Assembly (NCBI RefSeq): GCF_022829545.1
Contig: NZ_JAKSYM010000249.1
Coordinates: 55,639 to 119,638 of the forward strand
Direction: 5' to 3'
Origin: Methylobacterium sp. J-030
GTDB lineage: Bacteria; Pseudomonadota; Alphaproteobacteria; Rhizobiales; Beijerinckiaceae
Length of the DNA stretch: 64,000 nt
Made by a program: the position numbers and the translations under genes. A model generated the notes under the pieces. The model ran no database searches. It was given only the letters and a program-made list of their open reading frames with translations, and had not been told where the DNA came from. This document shows positions 15,988 to 24,912 of the stretch, one piece after another. Numbering within the stretch: the first letter of the stretch is position 1; each line of letters begins with the position of its first letter.

Positions 15988-17460
15988 CTATTCTACCGCG
16001 AGTTCGCGCGGCCCCTCCGAAATCGCCACGCGCGGCACGAGCAGCGACAGGAGCAGCGTCAGCAGGGCCACCGCGAACACCGTCCAGAAGGTGCCGTGGA
16101 GCGCGTGCTGAAGCCCGGCCCGGATCGCATCGCCGCCGGCGCCGAGGCTCGCCGGATCGTCGAGCAGGCGCCGGAGCTCGTCGGAACTGACCGTGGGCCC
16201 GCTCGACGGGTGGGCCAGCCGATAGTTCAGCACGGCGCCGAGCGCGGTGGCGCCCAGCGTCGAGCCGAGATTGCGCGAAAAGATGTTCGAGGCGGTGGCC
16301 GCCCCGCGCTGGGCCCAGGCGACGCTGTCCTGGATGATCACGATGGCGGCGGTCGACAGGAAGCCCATGCCGAGGCCCATCACGATCGAGCCGACGGCCG
16401 CCACGGCGGGCGAGGTCGACGGCCCCAGGGCCACGAAGGCGGTGGCGCCGAGCGGCAGCAGGATCGCGCCGACCAGCAGGATCGGGCGCAGCCCGAAGCG
16501 GACGAAAGTGCGCGCCGCCGTAGTGGCGCCGATCGGCCAGCCGAGCACCATCAGGGTCAGAGTCAGACCGGCGATCAGCGGCGATTGCTGCAGCACGCCC
16601 TGGACGTACATCGGCAGGAAGGCCGTGAGCCCGATCACCGTCATGCCGGACAGCAGCGTCGCGGTGTTGGCGGTGGCGATCGGGCGCTGCATCCACAGGC
16701 GGATGTCGAGCATCGGGTCGGGCGCGCGGCGCTCCTGCAGCACGAACAGAACCGTGGCGATCAAGAAGGCCATGCCGGGCCAGAGCGCCGCCGCGGCCGA
16801 GTCCCCGGCTTCCGTCAGCGCGATCATCAGCGCCGCGATGGCCGCGGTGAACAGGGCCGCGCCGATCACGTCGATCCGCCGGCTGCGACGCTCCACGCCC
16901 TCGTTCAGGTACCGGAAGAACAAGCCGGCCGCGACGACGCCGATCGGCAGGTTGATCCAGAAGATCCAGGGCCAGCTCAGATGGCCGATGATCAGGCCGC
17001 CGACCAGCGGGCCGGCCACCGACGAGATGCCCCAGACGCTGGCGAGATAGCCCTGGACCCGGCCGCGCTCCCGGGCCGAATAGAGGTCTCCGACCACCGT
17101 CAGGCTCACCGGCTGGATCGCCCCGGCGCCGATACCCTGCACGAGGCGGAACAGGACGAGCGAGGGCATCGACCACGCGAGGCCGCAGAGCAGCGAGCCG
17201 AGCAGGAACACCGCGATACCGAACAGAAGCACCGGCCGCCGCCCGTAGAGGTCGGACAGCTTGCCGAACACCACCGTGGTGGCGGTCTGCGTCAGCAGGA
17301 AGGACGCGAACACCCAGGCGTAAAGGTGAAGATCGCCGAGCTGCCCGGCGATCTGCGGCATCGCGGTCGAGACGATCGTCGCCTCGATGGCGATCATGAA
17401 CATCGCCGCCATCACCGCGGCGAGGACCAGCGGGCGGCGCGTCGTATCGGGGTTCGGCAT
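15988..17460 (-). CDS. MFS multidrug efflux transporter, DHA2/EmrB type
   Basis: 490 residues with about 14 predicted membrane helices. Motif A is visible as GKLSDLYGRRPVLLFG after helix 2, motif C-like GISSVAGPLVGG in helix 5, and the proton-relay residue in helix 1 (ATIVSTAMPQI). This places it among drug:H+ antiporters of 14-helix type in the inner membrane. No adjacent EmrA-type membrane-fusion gene or TetR regulator is present, so substrate and control are unknown. Confidence 0.9.
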   Translation of the reverse strand: MPNPDTTRRPLVLAAVMAAMFMIAIEATIVSTAMPQIAGQLGDLHLYAWVFASFLLTQTATTVVFGKLSDLYGRRPVLLFGIAVFLLGSLLCGLAWSMPSLVLFRLVQGIGAGAIQPVSLTVVGDLYSARERGRVQGYLASVWGISSVAGPLVGGLIIGHLSWPWIFWINLPIGVVAAGLFFRYLNEGVERRSRRIDVIGAALFTAAIAALMIALTEAGDSAAAALWPGMAFLIATVLFVLQERRAPDPMLDIRLWMQRPIATANTATLLSGMTVIGLTAFLPMYVQGVLQQSPLIAGLTLTLMVLGWPIGATTAARTFVRFGLRPILLVGAILLPLGATAFVALGPSTSPAVAAVGSIVMGLGMGFLSTAAIVIIQDSVAWAQRGAATASNIFSRNLGSTLGATALGAVLNYRLAHPSSGPTVSSDELRRLLDDPASLGAGGDAIRAGLQHALHGTFWTVFAVALLTLLLSLLVPRVAISEGPRELAVE

Positions 17461-17635
17461 GGAGTCGATCTAGGCCGCGCGGAGGCCGCGACATAGCGGT
17501 GCGGAACGGACTGAAGACCCCCACCGCGAGGTCCGTGCGCGAGCGCACATCGGCAGCAGGCTCGACCCGCCTCGGACGCATGGTGCGCCCATAGCGTTGC
17601 TTGGCCCGCATGGGTCGGCACAGGGGCTTCGACCT

Positions 17636-18955
17636 TCAGGCTTCGCTGTTCGCGTCGAGGTCGCGCCCGCGGGTCTCCGGCAGCAGGAAGGCCGCCACCG
17701 TCCCGACCAGGCTGAAGGCCGCGAGGTAGTAGGCGGGCGCGAGCCGGTCGCCGGTCTCGGCGATCAGCCAGTTCACCACGTAGTTGGTGCTGCCGCCGAA
17801 CACCGAGACGGCGACCGCGTAGACGATCGACAGGCCGGCGCTGCGCACCGCCCGGGGCAGCGCCTCCGGGATGCCGACGATCACCGCGGCCGCGTTGATC
17901 GACGACAGCGCCGAGAGCAGGAAGGTCACCGCGTAGACGCTTGCCGCGCTCGGCGCCTTCACCACCCAGGCGAAGGCCGGGACCGCCAGGATCAGGATCA
18001 GCGCCCGCGGCCAGATCATCACGGGGCGCCGCCCGACCCGGTCGGCCACCCAGCCGCCGAGCAGCGGGAAGACCACCGAGGCGAGGCCCAGCGCGATCGG
18101 CACCGCGGTCGCGGCGGTCTCGCTGAGGCCGAGCGTGGCGCCGGCATAGACCGGCATGTTGGTGCCGACCGCGTTCGAGACGGTCGAGGCGGAGATCACC
18201 AGGAAGGTCAGGCCCAGCAGCCGGCCATGCTCGCGCAGGAGCCGGCCCACCACGGCGAGGGTGGAGCCCGCGGCATTCGGATCTTCCTCGGCGCCGGCCG
18301 TCTCGGGCAGGTGGCTTCGGATGATGAGACCCATCGGCACGACGCCGAGGCCGAGCAGGAACATCAGCCGCCAGCCCCACGCATTCATCGCCTGATCGCC
18401 GACGACGAGCGCCAGGGTTGTGGCCACGATCCCGGCGAACAGGGCCGCGCAGCCCTGGCTGGCGATCTGCCAGCTTGTGACGAATCCACGCCGGTCCGGA
18501 GGCGCAGCCTCCAGCAGGTAGGCGGTGGACGGGCCGACCTCGCCGCCGAGCGCCAGCCCCTGGATGAGCCGCCCGGCGATGACGATCACCTGCGCCCAGC
18601 CGCCGATCGCCGCGTAGGGCGGGCAGACGGCCAGCATCAGCATGCCCAGCGCCATGAGCCCGATCGTGATCAGCATCGCGGGCTTGCGCCCGGCCCGGTC
18701 CGCGAAAGCGCCGATCAGGACGCCGCCGATCGGCCGCATCACGTAGCCGATGCCGAACAGCGCCAGCGAGGCAAGCAGGCTGTGGGTCGGGTCGGTGGCT
18801 GGGAAGAACGCCGCGCCGATCGGCTTCGCGAAGAAGGCGTAGACCGTGAAATCGTAGAACTCGAGGGCGTTGCCCAGCACGACGGCGCCGACCGCCTTGC
18901 GGTTCAGGGCCGGATTCGCGGCTGCGCCGGCGTGGGCTCCGGTCCGGGCGTCCAT
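17636..18955 (-). CDS. MFS transporter, metabolite:H+ symporter (MHS) family
   Basis: 439 residues, 12 predicted helices. Helix 1 carries LGNALEFYDFTVYAFF, and loop 2-3 has GAFADRAGRKPAML, both hallmarks of MHS/ShiA/citrate-type symporters. The second half has GWVADRVGRRPVMI. Substrate is probably an organic acid or osmolyte but cannot be fixed. I start at ATG 18955, which shares its A with the TGA stop of the small Rmf/CrpP-like gene (TGATG), so the two are translationally coupled; a longer upstream reading has no transporter homology. Confidence 0.9.
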   Translation of the reverse strand: MDARTGAHAGAAANPALNRKAVGAVVLGNALEFYDFTVYAFFAKPIGAAFFPATDPTHSLLASLALFGIGYVMRPIGGVLIGAFADRAGRKPAMLITIGLMALGMLMLAVCPPYAAIGGWAQVIVIAGRLIQGLALGGEVGPSTAYLLEAAPPDRRGFVTSWQIASQGCAALFAGIVATTLALVVGDQAMNAWGWRLMFLLGLGVVPMGLIIRSHLPETAGAEEDPNAAGSTLAVVGRLLREHGRLLGLTFLVISASTVSNAVGTNMPVYAGATLGLSETAATAVPIALGLASVVFPLLGGWVADRVGRRPVMIWPRALILILAVPAFAWVVKAPSAASVYAVTFLLSALSSINAAAVIVGIPEALPRAVRSAGLSIVYAVAVSVFGGSTNYVVNWLIAETGDRLAPAYYLAAFSLVGTVAAFLLPETRGRDLDANSEA

Positions 18956-19158
18956 CAGCGCGCCCCGTCGACCGGGTGCTGGGCGATGCCGCCGGTGACG
19001 GGCTCGGCACCGTCCGCCACCGCAGCATCGTAGCCGGCGAGCCAGAGCACCCGGGCCTGCGTGCCCTCGGCATAGGGGCAGGCCTCGCGGGCGAGGCCTT
19101 TTCCGGGCGCGGCATGGCCGAGCGCTTGGGCGTCGAGGTCGTTCGGGGGTGAGTCCAT
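18955..19158 (-). CDS. Rmf/CrpP-fold small protein
   Basis: 67 residues from ATG 19158. The core ALGHAAPGKGL-REACPYAEGTQARVLWLAGYDAA matches the ribosome modulation factor/CrpP pattern: a glycine-containing helix, CPY at residues 27-29, then R..WLAGY. In E. coli, Rmf dimerises ribosomes in stationary phase. Many alphaproteobacterial members are uncharacterised. Coupling to an MHS transporter is unusual for a ribosome factor. A longer reading from 19227 is possible but adds only Arg-rich residues. Confidence 0.7.
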   Translation of the reverse strand: MDSPPNDLDAQALGHAAPGKGLAREACPYAEGTQARVLWLAGYDAAVADGAEPVTGGIAQHPVDGAR

Positions 19159-19223
19159 CGTGGCGCAGATCCTGATCGCTCGCGTTCGCCGCGATGTAGG
19201 GCGCGTCCCGGGACGCGCCGCAC

Positions 19224-19481
19224 TCAATGGAGCATCGTATCGTCGGGTGTCGGCGTCGCGACGGCTTCGCTGAACGGGAATTCCAGCACCACCTCGCCCG
19301 CCGCATCGGCAACGATCAGGCAGGCTGTCATGAGGTGACCCCGATCCAGGCTTTCGCGCAGGGCATCACGGATCGTTTGACGCGCCTTATCCCAGGCCTC
19401 GTCCGGATCACGAAGCTCCGTTCCGGTCGGGTCGCCGATCAGGTCGTCGCCGATCTGTGTGTGGAAGAAATAGCGCGGCAT
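19224..19481 (-). CDS. DUF6894 family small protein
   Basis: 85 residues beginning MPRYFFHT, with the GTELRDPDEAWDKAR centre and a LIVADAAGEVVLEFPFSEA strand pair near the end. These features are characteristic of a small Hyphomicrobiales family (DUF6894) of unknown role, often present in several copies per genome. The start is the MPRYFF methionine at 19481. It runs in the same direction as the Rmf/CrpP-like gene. Confidence 0.75.
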   Translation of the reverse strand: MPRYFFHTQIGDDLIGDPTGTELRDPDEAWDKARQTIRDALRESLDRGHLMTACLIVADAAGEVVLEFPFSEAVATPTPDDTMLH

Positions 19482-19567
19482 GATCGCGTCACCTCCGAGA
19501 ACCGGCCCCCGAGGGGACACCGCACTCAGATGGTGATCCAGTCGAGCCGGCACACGCCCGGGGCGGC

Positions 19568-19831
19568 TCAGCCGTTGGCCGACCGCACCTCCGAGGGCGT
19601 CGGGACCGGGCGGAGGGTGCGCACCTGGGCGGACCCGGCGCCGGCGCGATGATGCTTCTCCATCGTCATCAGCGGCCGCAATTCGGGCTCCGCGAAATCG
19701 AGCAATCGGGCGTTGCGCCAGCGCGGCTTTCCGGCGCCGCGGCCGAACCACCGGGGGCGCTCTTCCTCGACCAGCAGCACGAGCCGGCCCGTCCAGGATT
19801 TCCGAAACCAGAAGCGCCCGGTCAGCGACAT
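19568..19831 (-). CDS. Conserved hypothetical protein with FRKSWTGRLVL motif
   Basis: 87 residues if started at ATG 19831. The N-terminal 50 residues (LTGRFWFRKSWTGRLVLLVEEERPRW-FGRG, WRNARLLDFAEPELRPLM) look like a single small beta-rich domain with a conserved Trp/Arg pattern that I associate with uncharacterised Methylobacterium proteins. The last ~30 residues appear disordered. Function unknown. An upstream in-frame ATG at 19969 exists, but its extension is compositionally unlike coding sequence. Confidence 0.55.
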   Translation of the reverse strand: MSLTGRFWFRKSWTGRLVLLVEEERPRWFGRGAGKPRWRNARLLDFAEPELRPLMTMEKHHRAGAGSAQVRTLRPVPTPSEVRSANG

Positions 19832-20010
19832 GTTCCAGTCCCCTCGCTCAAAGCGCGCGCGGCACCGGCCAATAGCGGTCATCGCCACAGCGTGTCCGTT
19901 CAATACCGGATTTGACCGAGGAAGTCTTGGAGGATCGGCATGATGTGCGAGCGGGCGGTCGGTTTCCACAGGCCCGTGCCGCAGATCTGCGCGGCGGTCG
20001 TCCGGCCATC

Positions 20011-20232
20011 CTACCGCACGAAATGGCGGGCGATGAACAGCATCACCACGATCCAGACCAGACCCGAGACGCCGTACACGAACCCGCGCAGGAGCGCGAA
20101 TTCCAGGGCGGCATGCACGGAGGCGCGATCGTCTCGCGGCAGGGGGCGCTCCGCCGGCGACGGGCGCGCGGATGGGATCGCGGCGAGCAGGCGCGTCAGG
20201 CTTTCCGGGAGCGGTCGTTCATCGGTCTGCAC
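20011..20232 (-). CDS. Small single-pass membrane protein
   Basis: 73 residues from a GTG start. A charged N-terminal half (ERPLPESLTRLLAAI, RPLPRDDRASVHAALEF) is followed by one strong membrane helix (FVYGVSGLVWIVVMLFIARHFV) and a basic end. No family was recognised. It is isolated from its neighbours, so no role can be inferred. Confidence 0.5.
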   Translation of the reverse strand: MQTDERPLPESLTRLLAAIPSARPSPAERPLPRDDRASVHAALEFALLRGFVYGVSGLVWIVVMLFIARHFVR

Positions 20233-20534
20233 AGCGCGGCAAAGTCTACAGGGCCCGCAGCGCAGGCGACAAGGCCGCCGGTGATCACGGGGCTGTCAGA
20301 CGCCGAAAGCCCGGCATCCCCGAGCCGTTGCGCTGCGATCGACCCGCCGTCTCGGCGCCCGGCTTCCAAGTGCCGCAGGGAGCCAACACCTTGACGGTGG
20401 GTTGTGGCTTACGCGGCGGCGAGCCTCGCGAGGCTGGGCCGTTGCGCCCTGGCTGTAAATTCAATTAGACCTATTCCAGGCAGGCGCATTCTGCCGACAG
20501 TGCTGCCGCCGCGGCGGCCAATAGGAGGAAATCC
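20233..20534 (+). promoter_or_regulatory. Leader region of the cytochrome c gene
   Basis: 302 bp without a convincing gene. Its 3' part turns AT-rich; TTGCGC at 20442-20447 and TTAGAC at 20465-20470 with a 17-bp spacer form a weak promoter candidate. AGGAGG at 20523-20528 is a strong ribosome binding site for the ATG at 20535. A GC-rich palindrome lies at about 20500-20518. Nothing else was identified. Confidence 0.35.
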
Positions 20535-20900
20535 ATGCGTTCACTCGTTCTCGGCGCCGTCCTTGCCGCCCTGATCCCGCTCTCGGCGCAGGCCCAGGAG
20601 GCCGGAGACGCGGCCGCAGGCGAGAAGGCGTTCGCCCCCTGCAAGGCTTGCCACAACTTCCAAAAGAACGGCGTCGGCCCGGACCTGAAGGGCGTCGTCG
20701 GCCGCAAGGCCGGCACCTACGAGGGCTACAACTATTCGGCAGCGATGAAGAATTCCGGCATCACCTGGGATGAGGCCAACCTGCACGAGTGGCTGAAGAA
20801 CCCGAAGGCGAAGGTGCCGGGCACCAAGATGATCTTCCAGGGCTACCCGGACGACAAGAAGGTCAGCGACGTGATCGCCTACCTCAAGACGCAGTCCTGA
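20535..20900 (+). CDS. Class I cytochrome c (c2/c550-like), periplasmic
   Basis: 121 residues. A Sec signal peptide (MRSLVLGAVLAALIPLSAQAQ, cleavage after AQA) is followed by a single heme site CKACH near residue 36 and a C-terminal axial methionine in GTKMIFQG. Length and the FQKNGVGPDLKGVVGRKAG segment fit soluble c2/c550 electron carriers, which can connect periplasmic dehydrogenases or the bc1 complex to oxidases. It is a single-gene unit. Confidence 0.93.
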   Translation: MRSLVLGAVLAALIPLSAQAQEAGDAAAGEKAFAPCKACHNFQKNGVGPDLKGVVGRKAGTYEGYNYSAAMKNSGITWDEANLHEWLKNPKAKVPGTKMIFQGYPDDKKVSDVIAYLKTQS

Positions 20901-20968
20901 GTTTCCCGCGGAGCAAGCAAATCCCGGGGGTGGCCCAAGGGCTGCCTCCGGCCCCGTCCCGAAGCAGC

Positions 20969-21487
20969 CTATTCCGCGATGAGGCCGGCCTGCAGGCCCA
21001 TCCGCAGCGTCACGAGGTCGTGGAGCAGGGTTTTCCGGCTCTCGACATCCAGGCCGGTCAGGTCGCCGGCATCGTCCGGGACGCAGGCGAGGACATCGCG
21101 CAGCTTCCCGCCCGCCGGCGTGAGAAAGATGCTGACCTGGCGCTCATCGACCCGATCCCGGGCCCGCCGCACGCGTCCCGACGCTTCCAGGCGCTTCAGC
21201 AGGGGCGTCAGCGTGCCGGAATCGAGGAAGAGGCGGTTGCCGATCTCCTTGACCGAGAGGCCGTCCTGCTCCCAGAGCACCAGCAGCACGAGATATTGCG
21301 GGTAGGTCAGTTCGTAACGGCCGAGCAGATTGCGGTACGCGCGCCCGAACGCATGCGCTGCGGCATAAACCGCGAAGCACAATTGATTGTCGAGACGCTG
21401 CCCGTCCTGCTGCTTCGGTAGGTCGGCGGCCGCGTGGTTCGCCTCATTCGGCGCAGCGCCGCTCTGCAGAGCAGTCGGGCCTGGCAT
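20969..21487 (-). CDS. MarR/OhrR-type redox-sensing repressor
   Basis: 172 residues from ATG 21487. The winged-helix MarR core holds [42 protein letters not shown] and the wing [18 protein letters not shown]. The single cysteine at about residue 37 in [12 protein letters not shown] corresponds to the peroxide-reactive cysteine of OhrR. OhrR represses an organic hydroperoxide reductase (ohr), but no ohr gene is next to it here, so its target is elsewhere or different. An extra ~30 residues at the N-terminus are variable. Confidence 0.88.
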   Translation of the reverse strand: MPGPTALQSGAAPNEANHAAADLPKQQDGQRLDNQLCFAVYAAAHAFGRAYRNLLGRYELTYPQYLVLLVLWEQDGLSVKEIGNRLFLDSGTLTPLLKRLEASGRVRRARDRVDERQVSIFLTPAGGKLRDVLACVPDDAGDLTGLDVESRKTLLHDLVTLRMGLQAGLIAE

Positions 21488-21696
21488 GGGATGATCTCTC
21501 TCTGGAAGAAGCGGACTCGCGTATCGGTATGGTGATCGGTCACATTTAGGCAGTTCGGCATACAAGAACAATCGTCGCGAACGGCAGAGCACAAACCACG
21601 GCGCTTCGGCTTGGCGTCACAGCCTGCCCAAAACGCCCGACGCGCCGTCGCCACCGCCTCGTAGGCGGTGGCGGCCGGTCGTCCTGCAAGAGACCC

Positions 21697-22638
21697 TCAA
21701 CCGTCCATCAAGGGGTGCAGATCCCGTACCATCGCCTTCAGGCGCTCATCGAGCACGTGGGTGTAGATCTGCGTGGTCGAGATGTCGGCGTGGCCGAGCA
21801 AGACCTGAACGATGCGCAGATCGGCTCCGTTCTGCAGCAGATGACTGGCGAAGGCATGGCGCAGCACGTGGGGGCTCACCCTGTCCGGCCGCAACCCGGC
21901 CTCCAGCGCCACGGCCTTCAGGTCGCGGGCGAAGGCCTGCCGCGTCAGGTGGCCACTCTCGCTCTCGGCCGGGAACAGCCACGCGCTCTCCTCCGGAACC
22001 GCGGCGAGATGCGCCGCCATGGCGGCCCGGGCCGCCTCGGTCAGCGGCACGAGGCGCTCGCGCCCGCCCTTGCCCTTGACGAACAGGTATCGTTCCCGGG
22101 TGGCGCCCGCGGCCCGGGGAAGGGCGACGAGTTCCGACACGCGCAGGCCCGTCGCGTAGAGGAGTTCGAGCAGGCAGATCATGCGACGCGCCCGCCGGGC
22201 CGGTCCCGGCGCCTGCTCGGCGCCGGCCGCCGCCTGCGCGACGGCCAGCAGGCGGTCGACCTCCGCCACCGACAGGATCTTGGGCAGCACCCGGCCCCGG
22301 CGCGGCCCCGAGACCGCCACGCTCGGATCGGCCTCGGCGAGGCCCTCGGCGTAGAGGAACTTGTGGAAGCCGCGCACGCAGGACAGCCGCCGCGCCGCCG
22401 AGGAGGCCTTCAGACCGCGCGTCTCCAGATCGGCCAGGAAGGCGCGCAGCGTCCCGGCCTCCACATCATCGAGGGCGAGGCCGGCACGGGCGAGATAGGC
22501 GCGGTAATCGTCGAGGTCGCGCCGGTAGGCGGCCAGGGTATTGGCGCCGGCCCCGCGTTCGGCGGCCAGCATGTCGAGATAGTCGGCGACGTCCGTGTCG
22601 GCCCCCCGAGAGCTGTCGTCGCCCGCCGTCACGCTCAA
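21697..22638 (-). CDS. xerD: Tyrosine recombinase XerD
   Basis: 313 residues. The SAM-like core-binding domain (about 15-105) precedes the catalytic domain with arginine in TGLRVSELV, lysine in VKGKGGRERLVPL, HVLRHAFASHL box, LLGHADISTTQIYTHV with the second histidine and nucleophilic tyrosine. XerC/XerD resolve chromosome dimers at dif at the septum. The start is TTG 22638, overlapping the TGA of the small upstream gene (TTGA), which suggests coupled translation. I see no dif-like site or mobile element beside it, supporting the housekeeping assignment. Confidence 0.93.
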   Translation of the reverse strand: MSVTAGDDSSRGADTDVADYLDMLAAERGAGANTLAAYRRDLDDYRAYLARAGLALDDVEAGTLRAFLADLETRGLKASSAARRLSCVRGFHKFLYAEGLAEADPSVAVSGPRRGRVLPKILSVAEVDRLLAVAQAAAGAEQAPGPARRARRMICLLELLYATGLRVSELVALPRAAGATRERYLFVKGKGGRERLVPLTEAARAAMAAHLAAVPEESAWLFPAESESGHLTRQAFARDLKAVALEAGLRPDRVSPHVLRHAFASHLLQNGADLRIVQVLLGHADISTTQIYTHVLDERLKAMVRDLHPLMDG

Positions 22639-22787
22639 CGGCTGCCGGGCTGCAGCTTCGAGGCGGGGATGGTCACGCTCATCTCCCGCGGCACCGGCTG
22701 GACGAAATTCGCCAGCGCGAACATCGCCGCGAAGACGAGACCCGCCAGGATCGCGAGGATGGCGAAGAAACGGAACAGGGTCGGCAC
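22635..22787 (-). CDS. Small inner-membrane protein upstream of xerD
   Basis: 50 residues from GTG 22787 (reading MPTLFRFF). One membrane helix (FAILAILAGLVFAAMFALANFV) is followed by a short periplasmic or cytoplasmic tail QPVPREMSVTIPASKLQPG. A protein of this size and motif (PREM.VTIP) sits before xerD in many Hyphomicrobiales; its function is unknown. The stop overlaps xerD. A longer reading to 22880 exists but adds Pro/Arg-rich sequence unlike the family. Confidence 0.65.
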   Translation of the reverse strand: MPTLFRFFAILAILAGLVFAAMFALANFVQPVPREMSVTIPASKLQPGSR

Positions 22788-23023
22788 GTCGGTCGAACCT
22801 CGGGCGGACGGTACGGGCGTCGGGGAGGGTAGCAGGCGGCGGCTTTCACCCAACCGACGCGGGTGCGCGGTTTCGATCACGCGAACAAGGCGCTGACAAG
22901 GCCCGCAACGACACAGCGATGCGTTTCGCTGGCCGCTTGAATCGCGCTAAGAGCCTGCCGCAGGATGGAAGAACGCCCGGCGCCGTGCGCCCGGCGCGGC
23001 GGCGCGATCGTCGAGGGCGCCGG

Positions 23024-23656
23024 ATGGATGCGGTTCACGGGGCGATGCAGGGTTCGTTGAGCGAGGCCGAAGGTAGCGAACCGATCGAGGCGCGGCTGCG
23101 CCGGGCGCTCGGCCTGCGCTCGATCGTGCTCGTGGGGCTGATGGGCGCCGGCAAGAGCACCGTGGGCCGGCGCCTGGCGAGCCGTCTCGGGCTGATCTTC
23201 AAGGACGCCGACATCGAGATCGAGGCGGCGGCCGGCCTGACGATCCCCGACATCTTCGCGATCTACGGCGAGTCGAGTTTTCGCGATGGCGAGGAGCGCG
23301 TGATCTCGCGCCTGCTGCGGGCCGGCCCCCTGGTGCTGGCCACCGGCGGCGGCGCCTACCTGCGCGAGGCCACGCGCCAGCGCATCGCGGAATCCGCGAT
23401 CTCGGTCTGGCTGAAGGCGGATCTCGACGTCCTGATGCGGCGGGTGCGCAAGCGCGGCAACCGGCCGCTGCTCCAGACCGACGACCCCGAGGCGACGATG
23501 CGCGACCTGATGGCGCTGCGCCATCCGGTCTACGCCGCCGCCGACGTGATGGTGATCTCCCGGGAGGTCTCGCACGATCGGGTCGTGCAGGACGTGCTGG
23601 AGGCGCTGGACGCCCATCTCAACGGCGAGCGGCCCATCTCGGTCGCCGCGCAGTAG
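23024..23656 (+). CDS. aroK: Shikimate kinase
   Basis: 210 residues from ATG 23024 (an alternative ATG lies at 23045). The P-loop GLMGAGKST, the DADIEIEAAAGLTIPDIF substrate motif with the SSFRDGEERV arginine, and the GGGAYL loop identify shikimate kinase, which phosphorylates shikimate with ATP in chorismate synthesis. A ~25-residue N-terminal extension before LRSIVLVGLMG is usual in alphaproteobacteria. aroB follows 7 bp later, so the two form an operon. Confidence 0.95.
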   Translation: MDAVHGAMQGSLSEAEGSEPIEARLRRALGLRSIVLVGLMGAGKSTVGRRLASRLGLIFKDADIEIEAAAGLTIPDIFAIYGESSFRDGEERVISRLLRAGPLVLATGGGAYLREATRQRIAESAISVWLKADLDVLMRRVRKRGNRPLLQTDDPEATMRDLMALRHPVYAAADVMVISREVSHDRVVQDVLEALDAHLNGERPISVAAQ

Positions 23657-23663
23657 ACATCGA

Positions 23664-24803
23664 ATGAGCCCGTCCGTGACCGAACCGCTGACCGTCCATG
23701 TCCCCCTCGACGGCGGCCGTGCCTACGACATCCGGATCGGACGCGGCCTGATCGACGGGGCGGGCGCGGCGGTGGCCGCGCTCGGCGGCCGCCGGGCCGC
23801 GATCGTCACGGACGAGACCGTCGGGGCGCTCTATGCCGATCGCCTGAAGGCAAGCCTGGAACGGGCCGGCCTGCAATCGGGCGTGGTGACGGTGGCGCCC
23901 GGCGAGGGCTCGAAATCCTACGCGGGCTACGCCGCGGTCTGCGACGGGCTGCTCGGCCTCAAGGTCGAGCGCGGGGATCTCGTCGTGGCGCTCGGCGGCG
24001 GCGTGGTCGGGGACCTCGCGGGCTTCGCGGCCGCGACCCTGCGGCGCGGTGTGCGCTTCGTGCAGGTGCCGACCAGCCTGCTCGCGCAGGTCGATTCCTC
24101 GGTCGGCGGCAAGACCGGCATCAACGCGCCGCTCGGCAAGAACCTGATCGGTGCCTTCCATCAGCCCCGCCTCGTCCTGGCCGATACCGCAGCCCTCGAC
24201 ACGCTGTCCGAGCGCGAGATGCGCGCCGGCTACGCCGAGGTCGCCAAGTACGGGCTGATCGCCGATGCCGGATTCTTCGACTGGTGCGAGGCCCACTGGC
24301 GTGGGATCTTTTCCGGCGGTCCGGAGCGCGAGGCGGCGGTGGCGTCCTGCTGCCGGGCCAAGGCGGCGGTCGTGACTCGCGACGAGCGGGAGGATGGCGA
24401 GCGGGCGCTCCTCAACCTCGGCCACACCTTCGGCCACGCCCTGGAACGCCTGACGGGCTACAACCCGGCACGGCTGGTCCACGGGGAGGGCGTGGCGATC
24501 GGCCTCGCGCTGGCGTTCCGCTTCTCGGCGCGGCTCGGCCTGTGCGCGGGCCAGGAGGCGGGCCGCGTGGCCAACCATCTGGCGCTTGCCGGCCTGCCGA
24601 CCCGCCTGCAGGCGGTCCCGGGCGGATGCGGCGGCGCAGAGGCGATCGTGGATGCGATGGCCCAGGACAAGAAGGTCCGCGACGGCGCGTTGACCTTCAT
24701 CCTCGCCCGAGGGATCGGCCAGAGCTTCATCGCGCCGGGCGTGGATCGGGACGCGGTCGCGGCCTTCCTGCGCGACGAACTGGCGTCCGACGCGTCCGTC
24801 TGA
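23664..24803 (+). CDS. aroB: 3-dehydroquinate synthase
   Basis: 379 residues. The NAD-binding GGGVVGDLAGFAAATLRRGVRFVQVPTSLLAQVDSSVGGKTGIN block, the metal ligands E (GYAEVAKYGLI) and H (NLGHTFGHALE, VHGEGVAIG) are intact. It converts DAHP to 3-dehydroquinate, the second step of the shikimate pathway, in the cytoplasm. The gene is preceded closely by aroK and followed after ~109 bp by tRNA-Thr. Confidence 0.97.
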   Translation: MSPSVTEPLTVHVPLDGGRAYDIRIGRGLIDGAGAAVAALGGRRAAIVTDETVGALYADRLKASLERAGLQSGVVTVAPGEGSKSYAGYAAVCDGLLGLKVERGDLVVALGGGVVGDLAGFAAATLRRGVRFVQVPTSLLAQVDSSVGGKTGINAPLGKNLIGAFHQPRLVLADTAALDTLSEREMRAGYAEVAKYGLIADAGFFDWCEAHWRGIFSGGPEREAAVASCCRAKAAVVTRDEREDGERALLNLGHTFGHALERLTGYNPARLVHGEGVAIGLALAFRFSARLGLCAGQEAGRVANHLALAGLPTRLQAVPGGCGGAEAIVDAMAQDKKVRDGALTFILARGIGQSFIAPGVDRDAVAAFLRDELASDASV

Positions 24804-24912
24804 CGCCGATCGGCCCCGGCTTCGGCCTTGCCTAAAACGGGTCGGACCGCTAAGAGCCTGCCACGTCCGACGCGGCCGATCTGCGCCGGGCATGGCCCTC
24901 ATCGGGGCCCGG

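Noticed and set aside
21697..22638. Integrase of a mobile element
   Set aside because: Sequence is XerD-like, flanked by its usual small membrane-protein gene, with no att site or cargo.
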